Assembly: GCA_902785645.1 (NCBI GenBank)
Contig: CACZZG010000008.1
Location: 1-39,012 of the forward strand
Direction of reading: 5' to 3'
Source of the DNA: an uncultured Erysipelotrichaceae bacterium
GTDB taxonomy: Bacteria; Bacillota_I; Bacilli_A; RFN20; CAG-826
Length of the DNA: 39,012 nucleotides
Position 1 is the stretch's first letter. The number at the start of each line of letters is the position of its first letter. A model generated the notes under the pieces. That model was not told the DNA's origin and did no database searches. It worked only from the letters and a program-made list of their open reading frames with translations. Of the stretch, positions 1-8,617 are shown one piece after another. The translations under genes and the position numbers were made by a program.

Positions 1-1135
1 TCTCTTCTAACTTTTTACTTAAAGGTAAAATTGCGGCTTTGTAAGCATCAACTGCTGGAGATAAGTGCATGACAACCCTTGTGTCATTATCACCAATTTG
101 TTCTTCGTCATATGCATCGCATAAAGTCATCAAAACAAGGCGATCCAAACCAACGGATGGCTCGATACAATATGGAACATATTTCTCGTTTGTTTCTGGA
201 TCTAAATATTCTAAAGATTCTTTGCTATATTCCATATGACGTTTTAAGTCATAATCTGTTCTATCGGCAATGCCCCATACTTCACCCCAACCAAATGGGA
301 ATAAATATTCAATGTCTGTTGTGGCTTTGGAATAGAAAGCTAACTCCGCTTGCTCGTGGTCACGGTAGCGTAAGTTCTCTTTCTTGATTCCTAAAGAATC
401 AACGAATTCTAAACAGTGTTTCTTCCAATATTCAAACCATTTTAAATCATCTCCTGGTTTGCAGAAGAATTCCATTTCCATTTGATCAAATTCTCTTGTT
501 CTGAAGGTCATTTGACCTGGAGTAATTTCATTTCTAAATGCACGACCGACGTTACAAATACCTAAAGGTAATTTCTTTCTAGTTGTTCTTACAACATTTT
601 TGAAATTTACAAACATACCTTGGGCGGTCTCTGGTCTAAGATAAACAACAGCCTTACTGTCTTCTGTGACACCGATATGGGTTTTGAACATCATGTTAAA
701 TTGACGAATGTCAGTGAAGTCTTCTCCACCACAATTTGGACATTTAACGTGATTTTGATGGATAAAATCCATCATTTGATTATTGTCCATACCGTTAACA
801 TCAGCTTCTGGGAATTGAGCTTCGATAAGTTGGTCAGCTCTAAAACGTTGTTTACATTTTTTACAATCGATTAAAGGATCGTTAAATGTTGAAACATGTC
901 CTGTAGCTTCCCAAACTTTTGGATTCATTAAAATGGCGGCGTCGATACCAACATTCATTGGGCATTCTTGAACAAATTTCTTCCACCACATCTTACGAAT
1001 GTTCATTTTTACTTCGCTTCCTAAAGGACCATAGTCCCATGTATTAGAAAGACCACCATAAATTTCACTTCCTTGGTAGTAGAAGCCTGAAACTATAAAG
1101 TGATTACATACTTTATCAAATTCATATTTTCCCAT
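1..1135 (-). CDS. glyQS: Glycyl-tRNA synthetase, single-chain type, N-terminal part
   Basis: Charges tRNA-Gly with glycine in the cytoplasm. The start is the ATG at 1133-1135 behind a strong AGGAGG. The first 378 residues lie in the window and the C-terminus runs off its left edge. Translation shows the class II features of the dimeric (alpha2) enzyme: an opening with [12 protein letters not shown], two CxxC pairs (CKKC, CPNC) likely holding zinc in the insertion, motif 2 around [12 protein letters not shown], and motif 3 [10 protein letters not shown]. Only the beginning of the anticodon-binding domain is present. This is the eukaryote-like single-subunit form, not the GlyQ/GlyS two-subunit form. 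It lies downstream of recO on the same strand but has its own promoter. I see no glycine T-box in the 84-nt leader region. Confidence 0.96.
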   Translation of the reverse strand, partial: MGKYEFDKVCNHFIVSGFYYQGSEIYGGLSNTWDYGPLGSEVKMNIRKMWWKKFVQECPMNVGIDAAILMNPKVWEATGHVSTFNDPLIDCKKCKQRFRADQLIEAQFPEADVNGMDNNQMMDFIHQNHVKCPNCGGEDFTDIRQFNMMFKTHIGVTEDSKAVVYLRPETAQGMFVNFKNVVRTTRKKLPLGICNVGRAFRNEITPGQMTFRTREFDQMEMEFFCKPGDDLKWFEYWKKHCLEFVDSLGIKKENLRYRDHEQAELAFYSKATTDIEYLFPFGWGEVWGIADRTDYDLKRHMEYSKESLEYLDPETNEKYVPYCIEPSVGLDRLVLMTLCDAYDEEQIGDNDTRVVMHLSPAVDAYKAAILPLSKKLEE

Positions 1136-1165
1136 ATATTCTCCTCCTGAAAGGCATTCTAAAAT

Positions 1166-1194
1166 AATCTACACTTCTGTAACTATCGTGTCAA
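1166..1194 (-). promoter_or_regulatory. Promoter of glyQS
   Basis: On the minus strand TTGACA (1189-1194) and TAGATT (1166-1171) are separated by 17 nt, a good vegetative promoter. It sits between the recO stop and the glyQS Shine-Dalgarno and leaves a leader of about 25 nt, too short for a T-box. Confidence 0.7.
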
Positions 1195-1219
1195 CCTATT
1201 ATAAGTGTATATTTTATTT

Positions 1220-1930
1220 CTATTTATTTAATAAATCAAAGCACTTTAGATTTAATCCATATGAGTCAACGATAAACTCATTAAACTTATTTAATACGAC
1301 AATCGCATCTTCTTTAGTGCATTCAAAATTTGCCTCTTTAATATCTTTAGTATTAAATGCGGATCTAATTAAGAGCATTTGAGTCTTGCTTAAGTCTCGT
1401 TCTGTATCCACTTCCATGCAGTTTTTGCAAACAAACCCACCATCTTTGAACGAGAAAGCGACAATCTCTTTTTTGGTGCCACAAAAAACGCATTGGTTAA
1501 CTTCAAATTCATAACCGCCAATGGTTAATAGCTTTGCTAAATAGACAAGAACTATTGGCCAAGGATTATCTGTGGTTTTTAATTTTTGAACAGCATCTGC
1601 CAAGGTTTCAAATATTTCTATTTTCTCTTCATCTTGCAAAAGTGTTTTTGTCACTTCTCCGATGAATAATAATGATGATAAGTAATAGTAACTATTACTT
1701 GTTTTCATTGGAGTAAAGGTGATTGAAGCTGTCTTTAAAACAGGATATTTGTAATTTCCTTCATTTAATTCAATGTCCGCGATAACTAATGCGTTGTTAA
1801 TAGCGGAATTCTTGTTTTTAGGATCCATGATGCCTTTGGCTAAGAAGGTAATGCTACCCTGTTCGCTTATAGCGTCGATGATTCCGTCTTTTTCTTTGTA
1901 TTGTGTTATTGATAAAACAATTATTTTCAT
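1220..1930 (-). CDS. recO: DNA repair protein RecO
   Basis: Recombination mediator that helps load RecA at single-strand gaps with RecF/RecR. The 236 residues match the usual family length. The N-terminus (MKIIVLSITQYKEKDGII) fits the RecO OB-fold, and a zinc-ribbon-like pair CVFCG and CKNC lies near residues 142-170. It follows era with only 3 nt between the era stop and the recO ATG. No Shine-Dalgarno is visible, so translation is probably coupled to era. The era-recO-glyQS order is the standard Bacilli arrangement. Confidence 0.93.
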   Translation of the reverse strand: MKIIVLSITQYKEKDGIIDAISEQGSITFLAKGIMDPKNKNSAINNALVIADIELNEGNYKYPVLKTASITFTPMKTSNSYYYLSSLLFIGEVTKTLLQDEEKIEIFETLADAVQKLKTTDNPWPIVLVYLAKLLTIGGYEFEVNQCVFCGTKKEIVAFSFKDGGFVCKNCMEVDTERDLSKTQMLLIRSAFNTKDIKEANFECTKEDAIVVLNKFNEFIVDSYGLNLKCFDLLNK

Positions 1931-1933
1931 TTG

Positions 1934-2818
1934 TTATTTTTTGCATTTATATCCGTAAGTCTCAAGTGATTTTTCATTATCTCTCCAGCCCTCTTGAACT
2001 CTCACAAATAATTCTAAAAAGACATGTTTGCTAAGCAATTCTTCAATATCTCTTCTTGCTTGGCTGCCGATTGATTTGATTCTTTTTCCACCAGCGCCGA
2101 TGACAATTCCTTTTTGGCCCTCTTTCTCCACGATTATTGATGCACGGATATGAATTGGATTAGCGTCCCAATCAATATCCTCCATATAAATCGCTGTTGC
2201 GTGAGGAACTTCATCACGAAGATTTCTTAAAACTTTTTCTCTAATCATTTCTTTTATTTGAAAAATAACATCTTTATCAGTGACTTCTTCCGCTGAATAA
2301 TAAGCAGGGCCTTCTGATAAATTTTCAATGATTTTTTCCAATAATAAATCGACATTAAATCTATCTTTAGCGACAGTATCGATCATGATTGCGTGTGGTA
2401 CTTTTTCTTTGTATATCTCTTTTAGGGAAATGACTTTATCTAATCTCGCTTGGTCAATTTTATTGAAGACAAGGATTAAAGGACAATCTTTAATATCCAA
2501 ATGACTGAGAATATATTCATCGCCAGGACCAAATGGTTCAGAAGCATCCACCACCAAAACGTTGACATCAACATCATGGGCGGCACTATAAGCCATATTG
2601 TTCATCTCTTGACCGAGTTTTTCTTTTGGCTTGTGAATGCCTGGAGTGTCAGTAAAAACAATTTGAACATCTTCGGCGTTATATATGCCTTTGATGTTGT
2701 TTCTTGTTGTTTGGGATTTATCTGTAACAATGCTGACTTTCTTGTTTAAAATAGCGTTCAACAAAGTTGATTTTCCAACATTTGGGCGACCTAAAATGGA
2801 AACAAATCCAGATTTCAT
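1934..2818 (-). CDS. era: GTPase Era
   Basis: Essential Ras-like GTPase that binds 16S rRNA and helps mature the 30S subunit. In the 294 residues one sees G1 GRPNVGKST, G3 DTPG and G4 NKID, followed by a C-terminal KH domain (IVIGAGGKRIKSIG). The ATG overlaps the cdd stop in a TAATG junction, with GAGG about 10 nt upstream. It sits with ybeY and cdd, a conserved Bacilli cluster linking rRNA maturation genes. Confidence 0.97.
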   Translation of the reverse strand: MKSGFVSILGRPNVGKSTLLNAILNKKVSIVTDKSQTTRNNIKGIYNAEDVQIVFTDTPGIHKPKEKLGQEMNNMAYSAAHDVDVNVLVVDASEPFGPGDEYILSHLDIKDCPLILVFNKIDQARLDKVISLKEIYKEKVPHAIMIDTVAKDRFNVDLLLEKIIENLSEGPAYYSAEEVTDKDVIFQIKEMIREKVLRNLRDEVPHATAIYMEDIDWDANPIHIRASIIVEKEGQKGIVIGAGGKRIKSIGSQARRDIEELLSKHVFLELFVRVQEGWRDNEKSLETYGYKCKK

Positions 2819-3219
2819 TATTTTAAATCCTCAGAGGAAAAAGCAAATGGTAGCAATTCTTCGGCATTTGTTTCTTTGACATCGCCTTTGATATTACTCA
2901 TATAAATAGGTGCGGTTTTTGGGAATAGTTCGCTGATAACTTGACGGCAAGCTCCACATGGAGAACAAGGTCCATCTGTATCAGCGCAAAGCGCTAAACC
3001 GACAAGGTCTTCTTTTTTATAGCCGTGCATATAAGCGTTATACAAAGCGTTTCTTTCAGCACACATGCAAAGAGGATAGGACGAATTTTCTACGTTAGCG
3101 CCAAGAAAAATTTGACCATCATTAGTTTCCACTGCTGCGCCAACAGCAAAATTTGAATATGGTGAATAGGATAGTTTTCTAGCTTCTTGTGCTTTAATTA
3201 ATAATTCTTTCTTTGGCAT
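2818..3219 (-). CDS. cdd: Cytidine deaminase
   Basis: Deaminates cytidine and deoxycytidine to uridine and deoxyuridine in pyrimidine salvage. The sequence has the zinc-site motif CAERNA with the catalytic glutamate, and PCSPCGACRQ with the two other zinc cysteines, as in the small homotetrameric enzyme. The length of 133 residues is typical. I place the start at the ATG at 3217-3219 because AAGGAG lies 8 nt upstream; an earlier TTG two codons upstream is less likely. The ybeY stop (TGA, 3222-3224) lies just before it. The dgkA gene often found between ybeY and cdd in Bacilli is absent. The uridine product could feed the pyrimidine-nucleoside phosphorylase at 33083-34393. Confidence 0.95.
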   Translation of the reverse strand: MPKKELLIKAQEARKLSYSPYSNFAVGAAVETNDGQIFLGANVENSSYPLCMCAERNALYNAYMHGYKKEDLVGLALCADTDGPCSPCGACRQVISELFPKTAPIYMSNIKGDVKETNAEELLPFAFSSEDLK

Positions 3220-3221
3220 AA

Positions 3222-3677
3222 TCAATTCTCCTTTGGAGGCAATATTTCATCTTGAAGTTTAAACATCACTGCCTCGTCTTCTTTATTCATGTGGTCGTAA
3301 CCAAGCAAATGTAATAATCCATGGACAAATAAGAATGACAATTCTCTTTTTAAAGGGTGATTGTATTCTTTTGCTTGTGCAATGGCTCTGTCAATAGAGA
3401 TATAAATATCTCCTAAACAGACAGGCGCACTCCCTTTCAAAAGCTTTTCACGATCTGGCTCATCATCCAAGAAAGCAAATGAGATAACATCTGTAGGACG
3501 ATCGACATGGCGATAATCGCGATTCATTTGGTGAATGAATTCATCGTCCACGAACGTCACGCTCAAAATAGCATCAAATTTTAGATGTAAATGCTTCAGT
3601 GTTTTTTCTAATAAAGAAAGATAAATATCTTCATATTCATCATATCCAGAAACGTTTGAAACAAAATCTAATTCCAT
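3222..3677 (-). CDS. ybeY: Endoribonuclease YbeY
   Basis: Metal-dependent endoribonuclease involved in 16S rRNA 3'-end maturation and ribosome quality control. The signature HGLLHLLGYDH supplies the three metal-binding histidines, and the upstream block RPTDVISFAF is typical of the family. I choose the ATG at 3675-3677, giving 151 residues, because MELDFVSNVSG aligns with the usual YbeY N-terminus. A GTG six codons earlier is possible. Neither start has a Shine-Dalgarno. Instead an extended -10 (TGG-TATTAT) lies 8 nt before the ATG, so an internal leaderless transcript is plausible in addition to read-through from upstream. The gene ends in TGA, evidence against Mycoplasma-type code. Confidence 0.93.
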   Translation of the reverse strand: MELDFVSNVSGYDEYEDIYLSLLEKTLKHLHLKFDAILSVTFVDDEFIHQMNRDYRHVDRPTDVISFAFLDDEPDREKLLKGSAPVCLGDIYISIDRAIAQAKEYNHPLKRELSFLFVHGLLHLLGYDHMNKEDEAVMFKLQDEILPPKEN

Positions 3678-3685
3678 GGGTAAAT

Positions 3686-3694
3686 ATAATACCA
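3686..3694 (-). promoter_or_regulatory. Extended -10 before ybeY
   Basis: The minus strand reads TGG followed by TATTAT, ending 8 nt before the ybeY ATG. Spacing is right for transcription to begin at or beside the start codon. A good -35 is not seen, but extended -10 promoters often lack one. Confidence 0.4.
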
Positions 3695-3711
3695 CATAAG
3701 TATTGTTTTAA

Positions 3712-4914
3712 CTAATCATTTCTTTTGTCTAATTTAACAACGTTTATCATTTTGATTTTGGCGAGATTGTATTCTTCTATTCTTTCGTTGAAAGAAAGCA
3801 TCTCATCAAGAGACTTGAAGATTGTCACAGAAATGCAAGAGTAGAAAATGATGAATGGGAATGATGAAATGCCACATATGCGCATTGTAAGTAAAGCACT
3901 TAGTATTATTAGCCCAGCATATACATATCTAATTGCGATATCTAAATAGCCGTAGTTATAAGCTTTATCGTGTATTTCCGACATTCTTTCTCTGAGTTCT
4001 TCACCACTACGAACATCATCAAGGCTATTCTCAAGTTGAAGAATATCTTTTTTCTTATTCTTTAAGATAGGTTGGACAATGATGTTATTCAATAACGCTA
4101 ATACCATCGGCACTAATGCGAGCATAATGTTTCGATAGTCATTGAGAATTACAATAGTAATCAAACCGATTGATAACACAATAATCAGCAATAGATTCAT
4201 TGGAGAAGATAATGAAAGCTTCTTATACTGCTCATATCTTTTGATGTAATCTTTAAATTTTTTTTCCGGTAGATAGTCATTGGAAAAATACTTTTTATCT
4301 AGATTCTTCATAATTCGATATGAGACGAGTTTAAGAATCAACTCTGCAATAATGGCTAACGAAAGGAATAAAGCAGGAATATAAACCTTTGTGTCATCTT
4401 TTATAAAATAAACACCCGCTACCGCTAAACCCATAGCTATTATTTGGATAATGCTGAGTCCAATCTTTGAGGAAACACTGAGTGGTTCTACCTTTGGCTT
4501 AGTGGCTTTTTTAAATTCAAAGCTCTGCACATAAAGGCCTGTTCCATCCCAAATTTCAATGAACTTATTGATTGGCAAAGAATACTTTCCGCGACTTGGA
4601 TCTAAGAGATAAACTCTTTTCCATCTTATCTTTGTCACTACAACCGCATGTTTTGCCCCATTTTTAAGCGCCATTGAGGCAATAAAGGGAAAAGATGTGC
4701 AATTATTCAATTCACTTTTTTCCGTGACTTTAAGCGCTTCTAAATTAACTCCTTCCTTTTTCGCTAGCTTCATCAAATCAGAATAAGAATAAGCACCGTG
4801 TTCTTCTTTTTGTGACATGAAAAGATAGTTTTTATCCTTATTGATGTTTGCTAACACCATCTTTAGACAAGCGAATCCGCAATCGTCTTTTTGTACTTGT
4901 GGAATATAAAACAT
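3712..4914 (-). CDS. Peptidase C39-domain membrane protein lacking an ATPase domain
   Basis: 400 residues. Residues 1-135 form a peptidase C39 domain with an apparently intact catalytic set: Gln6, Cys12 in DDCGFACLKM, His89 in AKHAVVV and Asp105 in LLDPSRGKYSL. C39 peptidases normally cut after the double glycine of bacteriocin or pheromone leaders as part of an ABC exporter. About six hydrophobic segments follow (near 152-171, 178-198, 239-257, 262-283, 330-349, 353-367). The protein ends at residue 400, roughly where an exporter would enter its nucleotide-binding domain. No Walker motifs exist here or in the 34 nt before ybeY. It may be a stand-alone processing peptidase or use an ATPase encoded elsewhere; the substrate is unknown. 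The start has AGGAGG 6 nt upstream, inside a hairpin nearly identical to the one before comEA. It sits between dnaJ and ybeY, not a standard position for such a gene. Confidence 0.85.
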   Translation of the reverse strand: MFYIPQVQKDDCGFACLKMVLANINKDKNYLFMSQKEEHGAYSYSDLMKLAKKEGVNLEALKVTEKSELNNCTSFPFIASMALKNGAKHAVVVTKIRWKRVYLLDPSRGKYSLPINKFIEIWDGTGLYVQSFEFKKATKPKVEPLSVSSKIGLSIIQIIAMGLAVAGVYFIKDDTKVYIPALFLSLAIIAELILKLVSYRIMKNLDKKYFSNDYLPEKKFKDYIKRYEQYKKLSLSSPMNLLLIIVLSIGLITIVILNDYRNIMLALVPMVLALLNNIIVQPILKNKKKDILQLENSLDDVRSGEELRERMSEIHDKAYNYGYLDIAIRYVYAGLIILSALLTMRICGISSFPFIIFYSCISVTIFKSLDEMLSFNERIEEYNLAKIKMINVVKLDKRND

Positions 4915-4963
4915 AAAACACCTCCTACCAACTAATAGGGATGTTTTGTCATTATTTTTTCAC
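4915..4963 (-). promoter_or_regulatory. SD-sequestering hairpin leader, copy 1 (shared with comEA)
   Basis: On the minus strand the region opens with GTGAAAAAATAATGACAAAA and folds into AAAACAUC-CCUA / UAGG-A-GGUGUUUU around the loop UUAGUUGG. The stem has 12 pairs, one U-G wobble and a bulged A. AGGAGG (4921-4926) is in the 3' arm, and the ATG of the C39 gene follows the U-rich end. The copy before comEA aligns without gaps over about 50 nt. It could act as an SD sequestrator, a terminator-like attenuator, or a protein or DNA operator. The mechanism is inferred; the shared sequence and fold are visible. Confidence 0.72.
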
Positions 4964-4970
4964 ATAAAAT

Positions 4971-4993
4971 AAAAAAGACTCAAATGAGTCTTT
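4971..4993 (-). terminator. Intrinsic terminator of dnaJ
   Basis: Minus-strand stem AAAGACTC / GAGTCTTT with loop ATTT, followed by a run of T. The dnaJ TAA (4992-4994) overlaps the first bases of the stem. It separates the heat-shock operon from the C39 gene. Confidence 0.85.
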
Positions 4994-6119
4994 ATTTTTT
5001 GAACATTTTTTTGAATTTATCAAATAGGTTCTCGTTTTTCTTTCCGGTTTCCTCTTTGAACTGTTCCAAAAGTTCTTTTTGTTTCTTGCTGAGGGACATT
5101 GGAACTTTGATGTTAAGTCTGACATATTGATCGCCAGGCTTACCACTTCTTAAGTCTTTCACACCACAACCCTTCATTCTGAGGATTTGGCTTGGTTGAC
5201 TTCCGGCAGGAATTGTTAGTGTCATATCTCCATAAACGGTTGGGACATCAATTTTAGTACCTAAACATGCATCTGCAAAGTCGAGTGGAATATCTAATTC
5301 AATATCATTGCCCTCACGTTTGAAGAATTGATGTTCTTTAACAAGAATTTCGATATACAAATCGCCATTTTGTCCACCATTGTATCCTCTTTCGCCATTT
5401 CCGCGAGAGATGATCTGTTGTCCCTCTTTAATACCAGCGGGAATATGGACTTTAATGTTCTTTTTCTTATGGATATAACCTTTACCGTTACAATCTTTAC
5501 ATTTTTCGCGAATGATTTTGCCAGTTCCACCACAAGTTGGACATGTTTCTTGACTGGTTATTGCGCCAAAAAGACTCTGTCTTTTCACACTAACATATCC
5601 ACGACCTTGACATTGCGAACAGGTTTGAACATCACTTGGAGATTTTGCGCCAGTACCACCACATGTTGGACATGGCTCATCGACTTCGATAGGAATTTCA
5701 ATATCGCGACCATTAATCGCATCCATGAAATCGATTTTGACACGTTTAACGACATCATTACCTCTTCTTGGAGCGTTAGGATTAGCTCTTTGTCTTCCGC
5801 CTCCACCAAAGAATTGTGAGAAGATGTCACCTAAATCACCAAAGCCACCGAAGCCTCCACCTTGGAATGGATTGGCGCCTGGGTTTCCACCAGCTTGATC
5901 GAATGCAGCGTGGCCAAATTGGTCATATGCACTACGTTTTTGGTCATCATAAAGAATATCATAGGCTTCTTGAATCTCTTTAAATTTTGCTTCATCACCA
6001 GTTTCTTTGTTGTCTGGATGATATTTCTTAGCTAATTTACGATATGCGCTTTTGATTTCATCTTTAGAAGCACTTTTATTAATGCCAAGTACTTCATAAT
6101 AGTCTCTTTTATCAGCCAT
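4992..6119 (-). CDS. dnaJ: Chaperone protein DnaJ (Hsp40)
   Basis: Co-chaperone that delivers unfolded clients to DnaK and stimulates its ATPase. Visible in order over 375 residues: J domain with the HPD motif (KKYHPDN), a Gly/Phe-rich region (about 75-110), four zinc repeats (CPTCGGTG, CSQCQGRG, CPTCGGTG, CKDCNGKG) and the C-terminal substrate-binding domains. This is a complete type I DnaJ. The start ATG is preceded by AAGGAA. It is the last gene of the hrcA operon, separated from dnaK by about 70 nt that contain a strong UUCG hairpin, and ends at an intrinsic terminator. Confidence 0.98.
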   Translation of the reverse strand: MADKRDYYEVLGINKSASKDEIKSAYRKLAKKYHPDNKETGDEAKFKEIQEAYDILYDDQKRSAYDQFGHAAFDQAGGNPGANPFQGGGFGGFGDLGDIFSQFFGGGGRQRANPNAPRRGNDVVKRVKIDFMDAINGRDIEIPIEVDEPCPTCGGTGAKSPSDVQTCSQCQGRGYVSVKRQSLFGAITSQETCPTCGGTGKIIREKCKDCNGKGYIHKKKNIKVHIPAGIKEGQQIISRGNGERGYNGGQNGDLYIEILVKEHQFFKREGNDIELDIPLDFADACLGTKIDVPTVYGDMTLTIPAGSQPSQILRMKGCGVKDLRSGKPGDQYVRLNIKVPMSLSKKQKELLEQFKEETGKKNENLFDKFKKMFKK

Positions 6120-6143
6120 ACTATATTCCTTTCTATCATATTC

Positions 6144-6171
6144 ACCGAAAGGGCCCGAAGGCCCAATCGGT
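6144..6171 (-). promoter_or_regulatory. UUCG-capped hairpin between dnaK and dnaJ
   Basis: The minus-strand RNA can fold ACCGA / UCGGU, a UU/UU internal loop, then GGGCC / GGCCC closed by UUCG. No T run follows on this strand, so it is more likely an mRNA stabilising or processing element, or a partial terminator, than a full terminator. It could set different dnaK and dnaJ levels. Confidence 0.6.
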
Positions 6172-6189
6172 TAAATTAACTTTTAGTTA

Positions 6190-8019
6190 TTAGGCGTTAT
6201 TTCCGCCGTCTTTTTTGGTGTAATCAGCATCGACTACATCATCTGGATTGCTTCCTGCAGGTTGTTCACCACCAGCATTAGCTTGTCCAGCTTGAGCTTG
6301 TTGCATATATGCTGCTGCTTGTTCGAGTTCATTGATACGTTTCTTAAGTGTTTCAATATCATTGTTGTCTAAAGCAGTCTTGAGCTCATCTCTGAGTTTT
6401 TGTGTTTGCTCTTTTTGAGTGACATCCATTTTGTCGCCTTTGTCTCTCATAGCAGCATCGATATCATTGATCAAAGATTCAGCCTTATTCTTTAATTCGG
6501 TTTCTTCTTTTCTCTTTTGATCGGCTTCAGCGTTTTCTTCGGCTTCACGGACCATTCTATCGATATCTTCTTTACTTAAACCATTAGAACCAGAGATGGT
6601 AATGTTTTGTTCTTTTTGTGTATCTAAGTCTTTAGCACTGACTTTAACGATGCCGTTAACGTCGATGGAGAATGTGACTTCAATTCTTGGTTCACCTCTA
6701 CGAGCTGGTTTAATACCAGTTAATTGGAAGTGACCTAACAATTTGTTGTCATGGGCCATTGGACGTTCACCTTGATAAACCATAATGTCAACGGCTGGTT
6801 GATTATCCGCAGCGGTTGAGAAGATTTGACTCTTTGTGGTTGGAATTGTGGTATTTCTTGGGATAAGTGGAGTCATGACTTCACCTAAAGTTTCAATACC
6901 TAAGGTTAATGGAGTGACGTCTAATAAGACTACGTCTTTGACATCGCCGGAAACCACACCACCTTGATAAGCCGCACCGATGGAAACAGCTTCATCTGGG
7001 TTGACGGATAAGTTTGGAGTCTTGCCAGTTAATTGTTTGACCAATTCTTGAACGGCTGGCATACGGATGGAACCACCAATTAATAAGACTTGGTTGAGTT
7101 CATTCGCGGACATATGAGCGTCTGCTAATGCACGTCTGACAGGTTCTTCACATCTCTTTAAGAGGTGTCTTGTTAAGTCTTGGAATTTAGCTCTTGTTAA
7201 AGTTGTTTCAAAGTTAACTGGGCCAGCACTTGTCATAGAAATGAATGGTAATGAGATGACTGTTTCTGTTAAAGCGGATAATTCAATCTTGGCCTTTTCA
7301 GCAGCTTCTCTAATTCTTTGAAGCGAAGCTTTATCAGTAATATCAACATTTGTTTCAATCTTGATTTGCGCTTTGATCCAATCAGCGACGACTTGATCCC
7401 AGTCATCACCACCGAGTTTGTTATCGCCAGCGGTTGAGATAACTTCGAACGTGCCATCACCGATATCGAGGATGGAGACGTCGAATGTACCACCACCTAA
7501 ATCGAAGACGAGAATCTTTTCGGATTTTTCGTTCTCTAAGCCGTAGGCTAATGCTGCGGCTGTAGGTTCATTGATGATACGGACGACTTCTAGACCAGCG
7601 ATTTGGCCAGCATCTTTTGTCGCTTGACGTTGTGCGTCATTGAAGTAGGCAGGAACTGTAATGACTGCCTTTTGAATCTTTTGACCAATGTTCTTTTCGG
7701 CATAGTTCTTCATATAAGCGAGAATTTTTGCGGAAATTTCTTGTGGAGTAAAGTCTTTATTAACACAATTGATGTGAACTTTTTCTGCACTACCCATCTT
7801 TCTTTTAATAGAACTGACGGTGTCTGGGTTCATAACCGCTTGACGTTTCGCGGCATTACCGACGATTTCTTCACCGCTTGCTTTAAAAGCAACGACGGAT
7901 GGTGTTGTTGGAGTTCCTTCTGGATTTGGGATGACCTTAACTGTGCCATCTGCTTGTAAATAACTCACGACGGAGTTTGTTGTACCTAAGTCGATACCTA
8001 AGATAATTTCTTTTGCCAT
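6190..8019 (-). CDS. dnaK: Chaperone protein DnaK (Hsp70)
   Basis: ATP-dependent cytosolic chaperone. The 609 residues are full length for a Gram-positive DnaK. Visible motifs include the phosphate loop [34 protein letters not shown] and [12 protein letters not shown] in the ATPase domain, the linker [15 protein letters not shown], the beta-sandwich substrate domain with NTTIPT, and a helical lid with a Gln/Ala/Gly-rich tail ending in DDVVDADY. Start ATG has AGGAGG 9 nt upstream. It is co-transcribed with grpE and dnaJ and is expected to be repressed by HrcA through the two CIRCE sites at 9658-9730. Confidence 0.99.
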   Translation of the reverse strand: MAKEIILGIDLGTTNSVVSYLQADGTVKVIPNPEGTPTTPSVVAFKASGEEIVGNAAKRQAVMNPDTVSSIKRKMGSAEKVHINCVNKDFTPQEISAKILAYMKNYAEKNIGQKIQKAVITVPAYFNDAQRQATKDAGQIAGLEVVRIINEPTAAALAYGLENEKSEKILVFDLGGGTFDVSILDIGDGTFEVISTAGDNKLGGDDWDQVVADWIKAQIKIETNVDITDKASLQRIREAAEKAKIELSALTETVISLPFISMTSAGPVNFETTLTRAKFQDLTRHLLKRCEEPVRRALADAHMSANELNQVLLIGGSIRMPAVQELVKQLTGKTPNLSVNPDEAVSIGAAYQGGVVSGDVKDVVLLDVTPLTLGIETLGEVMTPLIPRNTTIPTTKSQIFSTAADNQPAVDIMVYQGERPMAHDNKLLGHFQLTGIKPARRGEPRIEVTFSIDVNGIVKVSAKDLDTQKEQNITISGSNGLSKEDIDRMVREAEENAEADQKRKEETELKNKAESLINDIDAAMRDKGDKMDVTQKEQTQKLRDELKTALDNNDIETLKKRINELEQAAAYMQQAQAGQANAGGEQPAGSNPDDVVDADYTKKDGGNNA

Positions 8020-8035
8020 AATTAATTCCTCCTAT

Positions 8036-8617
8036 TTATGCATCGATTTTTGTTTCGTTATTGTCTTGTTTCTTTTTAACGCTGACGGTGACATTTGCTG
8101 GTCTAATTAAACGATCATGCAATTTGTAACCTTTGACATGGACATCAAGGACAAGATTTTCTTCTCCTTCACTTTCCATTGTCTCAACAGCGTTCATAGT
8201 GTCTGGTGAGAATTTATCTCCCACCTTTGGTGATATTTCAACCACCCCTTCGTTTTCCAAAGCACTTACTAAGTTTTTATAAATGTATTGGAATCCGATT
8301 AAGTAATTTTTTAGATTTGGATCACTTGGCTCGTTTTTGAGCACGGCATAGAAGCTATCGAGAACCGGTAAGAGTTCTTCAATGAATCCTTCAGCGCGGT
8401 ACTTCATCGCAGCAAGATGATCTTTTTCTAATTGGTTGCGTAAGTTTTTTGTATCTGCGTAGGCACGATAGAATTCATTTTTCCAATGTTCCATATCGGC
8501 CACAGCTTTATCTTTTTCCTCTTCTAATTTACGAATTTTCCTTTGGAAAGACTTTTTTGGATTATCTTTTTCTATATTTTCTTCATTTAGTTTTTCTTCT
8601 TCATTAGGCATCTCCAT
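8036..8617 (-). CDS. grpE: Nucleotide exchange factor GrpE
   Basis: Releases ADP from DnaK. About 193 residues: an acidic N-terminal tail, a long coiled-coil stretch (FQRKIRKLEEEKDKAVADMEHWKNE), then the beta-wing ending KVGDKFSPDTMNAVETMES. The start is one of the ATGs at 8620, 8617 or 8611. I use 8617 because GGAGG lies 5 nt upstream. The gene overlaps the 3' end of hrcA by about 14 nt, so the two are translationally coupled. Confidence 0.96.
   Translation of the reverse strand: MEMPNEEEKLNEENIEKDNPKKSFQRKIRKLEEEKDKAVADMEHWKNEFYRAYADTKNLRNQLEKDHLAAMKYRAEGFIEELLPVLDSFYAVLKNEPSDPNLKNYLIGFQYIYKNLVSALENEGVVEISPKVGDKFSPDTMNAVETMESEGEENLVLDVHVKGYKLHDRLIRPANVTVSVKKKQDNNETKIDA

Noticed and set aside
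3712-4914. C39 protein as a bacteriocin ABC exporter
   Set aside because: No Walker A, signature or Walker B motif in the protein or in the gap to ybeY, and no precursor peptide gene next to it.
5328-5819. Long open frame of 163 codons on the plus strand, antisense to dnaJ
   Set aside because: It lies wholly within well-supported dnaJ, has no ribosome site and encodes a low-complexity Thr/Ser/Phe-rich product as expected from the reverse complement.
7603-7959. 118-codon plus-strand frame within dnaK
   Set aside because: Antisense shadow of a highly conserved gene; no start signals.
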